Below are positions 5,780-12,010 of a stretch of DNA of 12,010 nucleotides, piece by piece; positions within the stretch are counted from its first letter, which is position 1; every line of letters starts with the position of its first letter. The stretch is taken from assembly GCA_038527215.1 (NCBI GenBank), contig JBCBGC010000182.1:1-12010 (forward strand), given 5' to 3'. The translations under genes were made by a program, and so were the position numbers. Below the pieces are notes generated by a model. That model ran no database searches, had not been told where the DNA came from, and saw only the letters and a list, made by a program, of their open reading frames with translations. The DNA comes from JAWPMV01 sp038527215 (lineage in GTDB: Bacteria; Bacteroidota; Bacteroidia; J057).

Positions 5780-6640
5780 ATGCCTACGCTTCAAAATGAC
5801 CAGCTTGCCATCACCGTCGACCCCAAAGGGGCAGAATTAAGCAGTGTCAAAGACCTGCAGACCGGCACGGAATATATGTGGGTAGCCAAGCCCGATATCT
5901 GGGGAAGACATGCGCCGGTACTTTTCCCGATCGTGGGAAAGCTCAAGGATAATCAGCATACTTATGAGGGAAGAAGTTACCCGATGGGTCAACATGGTTT
6001 CGCCCGAGACCTTGATTTCCAAATGGCTGGCCAGAGTAGTACCCATCTGCATTTTCGATTGGGAAGTAATGAGGAAACCCAAAGTCGATATCCCTTTGTA
6101 TTCACCTTTCGCATCCGCTACGATCTCAATGGCCGCACGGTGCGGGTGAGTTATTATATCAAAAACAATGGGGAAGAAATGATGCCTTTCTCGGTAGGCG
6201 CACACCCTGGTTTCAATTGTCCCCTCTCCCCAGAGGAAAAGCTGACAGACTATGAAATCTTGTTTGAGCAGCCGGAAACTGCACCCCGACATTTGTTGGA
6301 AGGGGGGCTTTTTTCAGGAAAAACCCAGGCATACTTAACGGAAAGCACCGGCTTCCCCATTACGGAAGATACCTTTAACGAAGATGCCCTGGTTTTTCAT
6401 CAACTCGCTTCAGCCTGGGTCGCGCTCAAATCCGCTAAACATGAAATCAGGATGAGCCTGACGGGTTTTCCTTATTTGGGAATCTGGGCCAAGCCCGGCG
6501 CTCCTTTCGTCTGTCTGGAACCCTGGCAGGGGTTAGCCGACTATGTGGATAGCAGTGGTCAGTTGATGGACAAAAAAGGCATCATCCTCCTTAAACCCGG
6601 CCGAATCCATCAGGCTGGTTACACCGTGGAATTTAATTAG
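5780..6640 (+). CDS. Aldose 1-epimerase family protein (LacX-like mutarotase)
   Basis: This is a 286-residue cytoplasmic protein without a signal peptide, of normal length for the LacX-type branch of the galactose-mutarotase fold. Family features in order are the N-terminal AELSSVKDLQTGTEYMW, the conserved HAPVLFPIVGKL (44-55), GQHGFARD with His72, FSVGAHPGFNCPL with His142, and FVCLEPWQG with Glu247. In aldose 1-epimerases two histidines and a C-terminal Glu bind the sugar and act as acid and base to interconvert alpha and beta anomers. These residues are all present, so activity is likely, but the sugar is not known; LacX relatives are mostly uncharacterised. The downstream LOG-family gene starts 3 bases after this stop, which points to co-transcription and probably translational coupling. 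Confidence 0.9.
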   Translation: MPTLQNDQLAITVDPKGAELSSVKDLQTGTEYMWVAKPDIWGRHAPVLFPIVGKLKDNQHTYEGRSYPMGQHGFARDLDFQMAGQSSTHLHFRLGSNEETQSRYPFVFTFRIRYDLNGRTVRVSYYIKNNGEEMMPFSVGAHPGFNCPLSPEEKLTDYEILFEQPETAPRHLLEGGLFSGKTQAYLTESTGFPITEDTFNEDALVFHQLASAWVALKSAKHEIRMSLTGFPYLGIWAKPGAPFVCLEPWQGLADYVDSSGQLMDKKGIILLKPGRIHQAGYTVEFN

Positions 6641-6643
6641 TCT

Positions 6644-7225
6644 ATGCAAAGCCTTTGTGTTTTTTGCGGATCGAATGGCGGGAAAAACCCGGTCTATCGG
6701 TCTGCCGCCTACGCCGTCGGCAAATTATTAGCTGAGCGGGATATCGAACTGATTTATGGAGCGGGGAATGTCGGATTAATGGGCACCCTGGCCGATGCCG
6801 CCTTGGAACACGGGGGCCGGGTAGTGGGAGTCATTCCTCAGTTTCTCATGGAAAAGGAAGTAGGCCATACCGGCCTTTCGGAATTAATCGTTACCGACAC
6901 CATGCACCAGCGGAAACAGATCATGAGTGATCGGGCGGAGGGCTTTTTGGCCATGCCCGGGGGCTTTGGTACGCTGGATGAGGTCTGCGAAATCCTCACC
7001 TGGGCGCAGTTAGGCCTGCATCAGGATCCCGTAGGCCTCCTGAACGTGGAAGGATATTATACTGGGCTGGGGGGCTTTTTCGATCACATCGTAACAGAAG
7101 GCTTTCTGAGTCAGGCCAATCGCAACATGGTCTTCATGCACGAAGATGTTTCCACCCTGCTGCAGCAGATGGATGGCTACCAGCCTCCCGCTACAGAGAA
7201 GTGGCTGGACAATGCGCAGGTCTAG
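6644..7225 (+). CDS. LOG family protein (TIGR00730 type Rossmann fold), nucleotide phosphoribohydrolase
   Basis: This is a 193-residue cytoplasmic protein of typical length for the LOG family. The start gives SLCVFCGSNGGKNPVY (nucleotide-binding N-terminus). The glycine segment IYGAGNVGLMG (37-47) follows, then the Arg/Lys motif MHQRKQIM (87-94) and the signature PGGFGTLDE (105-113), which contains the catalytic region. Family members hydrolyse N6-modified or plain AMP-type nucleotides to the free base and ribose 5-phosphate; in plants and some bacteria this releases active cytokinin. The usual GGG in the first glycine motif reads GAG here, a mild change. It is the last gene of the plus-strand run, 3 bases after the mutarotase-like gene, and converges on the kinase gene with 18 bases between stops. 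The natural substrate cannot be read from sequence. Confidence 0.9.
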   Translation: MQSLCVFCGSNGGKNPVYRSAAYAVGKLLAERDIELIYGAGNVGLMGTLADAALEHGGRVVGVIPQFLMEKEVGHTGLSELIVTDTMHQRKQIMSDRAEGFLAMPGGFGTLDEVCEILTWAQLGLHQDPVGLLNVEGYYTGLGGFFDHIVTEGFLSQANRNMVFMHEDVSTLLQQMDGYQPPATEKWLDNAQV

Positions 7226-7243
7226 CAGAAAAATAAAGGAAAC

Positions 7244-9946
7244 TTACTTCTGGTTAATGGCCGCCTTCTGGCTCAGGATTTGCGTGCCCCAGCGATTAAT
7301 GGCGCTTTCCAGGTCTTCCAGCTTGAAAGGTTTACTGATGTAATCATCCATCCCGGCTTTCAGGTACTGTTCCCGGACCCCACTCATGGCATTGGCGGTC
7401 ATGGCGATCACCACGGGCCGCTGCTCATCCCCATACGCTTCGATGATTTTTTTGGTCGCAGTCAGGCCGTCCATTTCTGGCATTTGGATATCCATGAAGA
7501 TCAGATCGTAATGCTGTTTCCCCAGCAATTCCAAGGCTTCTTTGCCATCATCGGCCAGGTCAATACTAAAGCCCATTTTACCCAAAATGCCTTCAATGAC
7601 CGTCTGATTGATCATATTGTCTTCCGCCACCATGATTTTCAAGGGGTAGCGTTCTCCCATGCTGCGGTTAAAGGCAAATGCTTCGGCTTTAGGCTTGCTG
7701 GAATGCACTTTTTGTGCCTGACGATCCACCACTGCATCTATGTAAAAACGGAAGGACGAACCCTCGCCGACGGTACTTTCAACCGATACATCTCCCCCCA
7801 TCAGGTTCGCGAGCTTACGCGTGATGGCCAATCCCAGACCTACTCCACCAAACTTACGTGAGAAGGAGTTATCGGCCTGCTGAAAGGAATCAAATATGGT
7901 ATCTAGTTTGTCCCGGGCAATGCCTATGCCTGTATCTTTGACGGTAAAGGCCAGATCAAAATGCGCCTTGTCTTCCAGCTCTTTCAACCAGGGATCTGAA
8001 AGATCGACCTGGATATGGATGCTCCCTTTGGAGGTAAATTTCAAGGCATTTGAAACGAGGTTGACCAGGATTTGTCGGATACGAGTAGGATCTCCCTGGA
8101 CAAAAGGCGGCACCTTAGCACTGATTTTATAGGTCAGGTCCAGGCCTTTGTCATCTGCGGTAGTAGCGAATAGGGCCAAGACTTCTTCCAGCAATTCCCG
8201 AATATGCAGGCTTCTGATCTCCAAATCCAGTTTTCCAGCCTCCACCCGGGAGTAATCCAAAATGTCGTTGAGAATGGACAGCAGATTATTGCTACTGGTA
8301 GAAATCGTCTGCACGTAGGTTTTCTGCTCATTGGAGAGGTGGGTATCCTGTAACAAACGTCCCATCCCGATGATGCCATTCATGGGGGTCCGAATCTCAT
8401 GGCTCATGGTGGCCAGGAAGTTAGATTTGGCGACCGAGGCGGCCTCGGCTGCTTTCTTTGCCTCCTCCAGGTTGGAGTTGATGCGATGCAACTGCCGGTT
8501 CTGCATGTGGATGACCTTGTTTTGAGAGGTCAGCTGGTCATTGGCGCGTTGCTTGATGCGGGTCTGCCGATAGAGCGTGATCACCAGAATGATAATCAGA
8601 AACAGGACGATAAAACTGGCATACAGCATGGTCCGGCTCTGATTGGTCTGGGCTTCCCATGCTTCCGCGTCCTTTTTCAATACCGCGATTTCCAACTCTT
8701 TCCGTTTTTCTGCGCTGGCAAATTCAATTTTTGCGATCTGCCGATCTTTTTCAGCGGCGGAAATGGAGTTATCGAGCGAATAGAATTTTTTCAGGTAAAT
8801 GGTCACGCTGTCCAGGTTGCTACTAGCATCGTAAGCCTGGTACAACAGTTGATAAATATTGCGTCGTAAGGTATCGTTCGGAGCCTTGGACTCAAAGCGC
8901 AGGCCCGCTTGCAAAAAGCTGACGGCATCCTCATAAGCGAGGTCCTGGAAATAGGCGTTGCCCATGTGGAAAAGGATGCGGGCACTGGAATCCTGCAATA
9001 CCACGGACTGCCGCAGGGCGTCATTGTAATGGTAGAGCGCCCGATCGAGTTCTCCTTCGGCCATATAGGTATGGCCAATATTCATCAGGGTTTCTACCTG
9101 CTTTTTGTAATCATGAATATCCTCCACAATGGTCAGGGCCTGGTCAAAATTAGCCATGGCCTGGCGGGTGGAATCCATCGCCAGGTAAATTTTGCCGATC
9201 TCATTGAGAATCTCGCTCCGATTTTGCTGGTTCTGAAAAATTTCCTGAATGACCAGGGAGCGTCCGAAATATTCCAAGGCTTTATCATATCGCTTTTCCG
9301 CCCCATAAACCCGGGCGATCCCTTCCTGAGCAGCCGAAATGAAGGTAGAATCAGCCAGGTTCCTGGCGATATCCAGGGTACGAAAGTACAGGCTATGCGC
9401 GTCATCATACTTGGGGATTTTTTCATACATCCGTCCAATATGATACAGCACATCTGCCTTGGCTACGCTATCTCTTTGTCGCTCGGCAATGTCGAGGGCT
9501 TTTTGATAGTAGGGAATCGCATCGGCATATCGCCCCAATTCATCCATACTGCGGACGACCTTATTGAGGGCATTTTTGATCTGACGAGTAGAACCCCGAT
9601 CCTCCCTGATTTCCAGGGCTTGCAAGTAAAATCCCAGGGCTTCCTCATGTTCTTCTACGACTTGATAGGTATTCCCTAAATCCAGCAGCGCATCTGCTTC
9701 CAGGTCAACATTCTTAAGTTCTACGGTGGTTTGGTGAGCCTGATGGGCTAGCTCTTTCGCGGCCTGAGGATTGCCGTTTCCGATGAGCTTATAGACATAA
9801 GTACTGATCAGTTCTACCTGTCCTTCCTGCGGGAGTTTGCTTACTTCCTCCCGAATAGATTGGAGGTCCTGGGCCATACCCTGTAAGGCCCCGAAATACA
9901 TCAGGCACCCTAGCCAGAGCCAACACATAATACGGTTTGCACTCAT
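7244..9946 (-). CDS. TPR-containing hybrid sensor histidine kinase with C-terminal receiver domain
   Basis: From ATG 9946 the protein has 900 residues; an ATG at 9976 is also possible, and a TTG further upstream is less likely. An export signal (MCWLWLGCLMYFGALQGMA) leads into about eight TPR-like helix pairs (residues about 80-385; repeated A-x-x-x-Y-x-x-A-L patterns), which form a periplasmic sensor. A coiled coil (about 395-435), one membrane segment LYASFIVLFLIIILVITLY (about 441-459) and a second coiled coil follow. The kinase core has HisKA with SHEIRTPMNG (His516), the N-box NLVSNALKF (Asn629, Asn633), DTGIGI (Asp671) and GGVGLGLAI, with Val where Thr is usual. The receiver (about 768-890) has the acidic pair Glu775-Asp776, phospho-acceptor Asp819 in FMDIQMP, Thr850 and Lys872. 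There is no DNA-binding output domain, so the signal should pass to another protein. It lies downstream of an export operon but may have its own promoter. Confidence 0.93.
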   Translation of the reverse strand: MSANRIMCWLWLGCLMYFGALQGMAQDLQSIREEVSKLPQEGQVELISTYVYKLIGNGNPQAAKELAHQAHQTTVELKNVDLEADALLDLGNTYQVVEEHEEALGFYLQALEIREDRGSTRQIKNALNKVVRSMDELGRYADAIPYYQKALDIAERQRDSVAKADVLYHIGRMYEKIPKYDDAHSLYFRTLDIARNLADSTFISAAQEGIARVYGAEKRYDKALEYFGRSLVIQEIFQNQQNRSEILNEIGKIYLAMDSTRQAMANFDQALTIVEDIHDYKKQVETLMNIGHTYMAEGELDRALYHYNDALRQSVVLQDSSARILFHMGNAYFQDLAYEDAVSFLQAGLRFESKAPNDTLRRNIYQLLYQAYDASSNLDSVTIYLKKFYSLDNSISAAEKDRQIAKIEFASAEKRKELEIAVLKKDAEAWEAQTNQSRTMLYASFIVLFLIIILVITLYRQTRIKQRANDQLTSQNKVIHMQNRQLHRINSNLEEAKKAAEAASVAKSNFLATMSHEIRTPMNGIIGMGRLLQDTHLSNEQKTYVQTISTSSNNLLSILNDILDYSRVEAGKLDLEIRSLHIRELLEEVLALFATTADDKGLDLTYKISAKVPPFVQGDPTRIRQILVNLVSNALKFTSKGSIHIQVDLSDPWLKELEDKAHFDLAFTVKDTGIGIARDKLDTIFDSFQQADNSFSRKFGGVGLGLAITRKLANLMGGDVSVESTVGEGSSFRFYIDAVVDRQAQKVHSSKPKAEAFAFNRSMGERYPLKIMVAEDNMINQTVIEGILGKMGFSIDLADDGKEALELLGKQHYDLIFMDIQMPEMDGLTATKKIIEAYGDEQRPVVIAMTANAMSGVREQYLKAGMDDYISKPFKLEDLESAINRWGTQILSQKAAINQK

Positions 9947-9997
9947 ATTCCCTAGAACCAAGTTTATCCTACCCATAGGTTGGTTCAAATCCTTTGC

Positions 9998-10026
9998 CAA
10001 ATTTTATTTTTCAGCTTACGAAGCAA
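9998..10026 (-). promoter_or_regulatory. Possible Bacteroidota-type promoter of the hybrid kinase
   Basis: On the minus strand TTG (10026-10024) is followed after 18 bases by AAAATTTG (10005-9998). The Bacteroidota consensus is TTG, about 19-21 bases, then TAnnTTTG. The -7 box keeps TTTG but lacks the TA at the expected position (TA occurs one base further upstream), and the spacer is slightly short. It sits about 50 bases before the chosen ATG. Weak but plausible. Confidence 0.25.
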
Positions 10027-10032
10027 GCTGAA
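10010..10032. repeat. Perfect 8-bp dyad in the kinase upstream region
   Basis: TTCAGCTT (10010-10017) and AAGCTGAA (10025-10032) form a perfect inverted repeat with a 7-base centre. No T-run follows on the minus strand (AAAATAAAA), so it does not look like a terminator. The right arm includes the possible -33 TTG of the kinase promoter, so it could be an operator. A chance hairpin is the alternative. Confidence 0.4.
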
Positions 10033-10044
10033 TCACTTCCTACC

Positions 10045-10077
10045 CGAAAATAATCATTTTGGGGCAACTTCCCCAAG
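10045..10077 (-). terminator. Weak terminator candidate after the adaptor gene
   Basis: TTGGGG (10059-10064) pairs with CCCCAA (10071-10076) with a 6-base loop. On the minus strand it is followed by AATGATTATTTTCGG, an interrupted T-rich tail. It lies about 65 bases past the stop at 10141 and could end the permease-adaptor transcript, but the stem is short. Confidence 0.3.
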
Positions 10078-10140
10078 ATGAGGGGATAGCGGGGGGAATA
10101 TCAAGGTCTTTTGCGTGATTGAACAGCAGGTTGCCGATCT

Positions 10141-11256
10141 CTATTGATTGGCTGCCGTGCGCTCGTCCAGGTTGGCATTAGGGTTTTTGATGCGCGCATT
10201 AGGGTCTAAGTCGCTGAGCACTTCAATATTGATCCCATCGGAAAGCCCGGTTTTAAGGCTTTGTTTTTTAAAAACGCCTGGACTGGTTTCTATCTCGATA
10301 AAGGCTTCCTCAGCCTTATCAAACTGTAAGAGCGCTTCTGAAATGGCAAAAGCCGAATCCCGGCGTTGCAGCACGATATCGGCATTGGCACTGTAACCGG
10401 CCCGAATAAACTGATCTTCCCGTAGGCTAAGGGCAGCCCTGATTTCAAATTGAATGGCTCCATTCTCCTCCACGCCTTTAGGAGCAATGTGCTCCAGCGT
10501 AGCATCAAAGGTTTCCCCATCGATGGCAGCAATGGTCAGAAGCAGTTTCATGCCTTCCTTGAGTTTGCCCACCTCGGCTTCATCTACTTTTCCTTCGAAG
10601 ATCATCTCATCCATATTGGCCACAATGGCGATGGTGGTCCCGTCATTGAAGGTATTGGCTTCGATGACGGAATTTCCTTCCTCGATGGGTACGTCCAGGA
10701 TCATGCCCGAAAGGGTGGAACGGACGTTGGTATTGGCGATGCGACCGGAGCGCTGGGTAGACCCTTTCCGGATCAGTTCCAGGTTGTCATTGGCCGCACT
10801 AAGTTCTTCTTCGGCATTGGCCAGGGAGATCTGGAATTCCTGAAAGGTAGAAGCCGCGATCACACCTTCCTTGAACAAGGGTTCATTGCGTTCAAAATTT
10901 TGCTTGGCATTGTTCAGGCTGATTTTGGCGCGCCTAACGCGGTTCTCCGCATTGTTCAGGCTGACCATGTCGGGGACGATCTGCACCCGGGCCAGTTGGT
11001 CGCCTTTTTTCACCATATCCCCTGGTTCTACATATAACTGGCTGATGAGGCCAGAAACCTGAGGTTTTATTTCAATTTCCTTGCGCGGGATCACCGCCCC
11101 TGTCGCCACTGATTTTTGAATGATATCCGTGTAATAGGGGGATTCAGTCCTGAACACTACCGGGACCTCTTTGTCTTTTTTCACCAAAAAATATCCGCCT
11201 CCGATCAAGCTGATCAGAACGAGGACGAGAATGAGAATGGTGCTGTTGCGGTTCAT
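10141..11256 (-). CDS. Periplasmic adaptor (membrane fusion) subunit of a MacAB-like efflux or export system
   Basis: This is a 371-residue HlyD/MacA-type protein. An N-terminal membrane anchor (ILILVLVLISLIGGGYFLV, 7-25) places the rest in the periplasm. The first lipoyl half (about 60-92: IEIKPQVSGLISQLYVEPGD) is followed by a long alpha-helical hairpin (about 96-165, rich in Asn/Ala/Glu), which would reach an outer-membrane channel. The second lipoyl half is at about 176-213 (VRSTLSGMILDVPIEEGNSV). A beta-barrel domain runs about 218-300 (MIFEGKVDEAEVGKLKEGM; IRAGYSANADIVL), then a membrane-proximal domain. The C-terminus is polar and Asn-rich. The permease gene ends 14 bases upstream on the same strand, so the two are co-transcribed and should form one complex. 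No ATPase subunit is visible; it may be encoded beyond the right edge. The cargo is unknown. Confidence 0.93.
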   Translation of the reverse strand: MNRNSTILILVLVLISLIGGGYFLVKKDKEVPVVFRTESPYYTDIIQKSVATGAVIPRKEIEIKPQVSGLISQLYVEPGDMVKKGDQLARVQIVPDMVSLNNAENRVRRAKISLNNAKQNFERNEPLFKEGVIAASTFQEFQISLANAEEELSAANDNLELIRKGSTQRSGRIANTNVRSTLSGMILDVPIEEGNSVIEANTFNDGTTIAIVANMDEMIFEGKVDEAEVGKLKEGMKLLLTIAAIDGETFDATLEHIAPKGVEENGAIQFEIRAALSLREDQFIRAGYSANADIVLQRRDSAFAISEALLQFDKAEEAFIEIETSPGVFKKQSLKTGLSDGINIEVLSDLDPNARIKNPNANLDERTAANQ

Positions 11257-11270
11257 AAGTATTTTGTGTG

Positions 11271-12010
11271 TTAATCAGTTCTTAGGGCGTCTACCGGCGG
11301 GATACTAATGGCTCGATAGGCAGGCAACAAGCCCGCGAATATGCCGGCTACTACCAAAATTAGCAGGGCCTGTATCGCCAGCCCTAGCTCAAGATTAGGG
11401 ATGCCGAACATCCCGGTATCAAATCCAATAGATTCTTTCAAATAGGCATAGGTTTCTAAAATTCCAAAACCTAGCAATAATCCCAGATATCCCGCCAGGA
11501 CGGTAAGGAAGATGGACTCGGCGACAATCAGGGAAACGATGGAAAAAGGCGTAGCCCCAATGGCGCGACGAATGCCGATTTCTTTGGTGCGTTCCTTGAC
11601 GACCACCAGCATGATGTTGCTGATCCCAATGGCACCGGCCAGCAGGGTGAGGGTTCCCACGATCCAACTGAGGGCATTGATGCCGAAGAAAACATTCTCT
11701 ATCTCCCGAAACTGCCGGGCCATATTCCAGTGGCCAAAGGCGCGTTCATCATCCGGAGCGATGGTATGACGATCTTTCAGGATGGCCAGGGTTTTCTCTT
11801 CCAGGGCAATGGCATCTCCTCTGGGATAGGCACTGATGGCAAACCAGCTGACGAAGGTGCCATAGTTAAAGGATTTCTGAAAAGTGGTAAAGGGCACATA
11901 AATGCGCTGGGTCTCTTCCTCTCCGCGCTCCCCAGATTGGGCACTTTTGAACAGCCCCACCACCTGAAAGTTGGTTCCGTTGATCTGGATATGCTCACCG
12001 ATGGGGTTAT
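11271..12010 (-). CDS. MacB-like ABC transporter permease (FtsX domain), N-terminus cut by window edge
   Basis: The frame is open to the right edge, so only the C-terminal 245 residues are present. A start at the GTG of 11963 would split the periplasmic domain and is not real. Residues before about 130 belong to the periplasmic MacB_PCD domain (HIQINGTNFQVVGLFKSA). Three membrane segments of the FtsX domain follow: ALSWIVGTLTLLAGAIGISN, SIVSLIVAESIFLTVLAGYL with GLLLGF, and LAIQALLILVVAGIFAGLLP. The cytoplasmic loop VKERTKEIGIRRAIGATP is the family hallmark that couples to the ATPase, and the protein ends in the usual PAYRAISIPPVDALRTD. This type of permease works with the periplasmic adaptor encoded next (14-base gap) to drive export of peptides, lipids or drugs by mechanotransmission. 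The substrate is unknown. Confidence 0.93.
   Translation of the reverse strand, partial: NPIGEHIQINGTNFQVVGLFKSAQSGERGEEETQRIYVPFTTFQKSFNYGTFVSWFAISAYPRGDAIALEEKTLAILKDRHTIAPDDERAFGHWNMARQFREIENVFFGINALSWIVGTLTLLAGAIGISNIMLVVVKERTKEIGIRRAIGATPFSIVSLIVAESIFLTVLAGYLGLLLGFGILETYAYLKESIGFDTGMFGIPNLELGLAIQALLILVVAGIFAGLLPAYRAISIPPVDALRTD

Noticed and set aside
7280..7861. A 193-codon plus-strand frame opposite the receiver and ATPase domains
   Set aside because: Antisense to highly conserved kinase motifs; its composition is that of a mirror frame.
8909..9679. A 256-codon plus-strand frame opposite the TPR region
   Set aside because: It lies wholly antisense to a well-supported TPR protein and shows no domain or signal of its own; it is a product of the codon bias on the other strand.
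10450..11037. A 195-codon plus-strand frame opposite the adaptor gene
   Set aside because: Antisense to a clear HlyD/MacA-type protein, with Gly/Phe/His-rich shadow composition and no recognisable motif.
11271..11963. A complete 230-codon permease starting at GTG 11963
   Set aside because: The frame is open beyond this codon to the window edge and the upstream residues belong to the same periplasmic domain, so the gene is simply cut.

Overview
The window looks like a piece of a Bacteroidota chromosome, plausibly the Saprospiria/Lewinella side of the phylum. This rests on gene style rather than a marker gene. Start codons lack Shine-Dalgarno sequences. Short secreted proteins end their signal peptides in A-Q. 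There is a TPR/transmembrane/hybrid histidine kinase of typical Bacteroidota layout, a two-lobed retropepsin-like protease with a PDZ domain, and a MacB-type permease paired with its adaptor. Base composition is close to balanced. No rRNA, tRNA, CRISPR array, transposase or phage gene is visible.

Left part (1-4116): envelope and secreted proteins, mostly minus strand. A minus-strand secreted protein with a Glu/Tyr-rich repeat runs off the left edge. A gene-poor stretch (437-781) follows, with a chain of hairpins that includes a strong intrinsic-terminator shape not attached to any gene. A small plus-strand lipoprotein-like gene (782-1156) appears to have lost its last reading frame through a 5-bp tandem duplication; removing one copy gives a 148-residue protein ending at 1233. 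A strong convergent terminator (1272-1305) separates it from two tandem minus-strand paralogues, both predicted secreted or outer-membrane proteins sharing an RLQLQ-GGG domain, then a secreted CotH-like protein.

Middle (4117-7225): a 364-base divergent intergenic region holds a nested 139-bp inverted-repeat element. It is followed by a plus-strand run: secreted bilobed aspartic protease with PDZ, then a LacX-like aldose 1-epimerase family protein and a LOG-family phosphoribohydrolase only 3 bases apart.

Right part (7226-12010): minus strand. A MacB-like ABC permease (cut by the right edge) and its periplasmic adaptor form an efflux/export operon. About 195 bases further on in the direction of transcription lies a large TPR hybrid histidine kinase, which converges on the LOG gene with only 18 bases between stops.

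No complete unknown multi-gene defence or biosynthetic system is evident. The observations most worth following are the slippage-type frameshift, the orphan hairpin chain with a terminator, the nested palindromic element, the tandem paralogue pair, and a dyad overlapping a possible promoter of the hybrid kinase.
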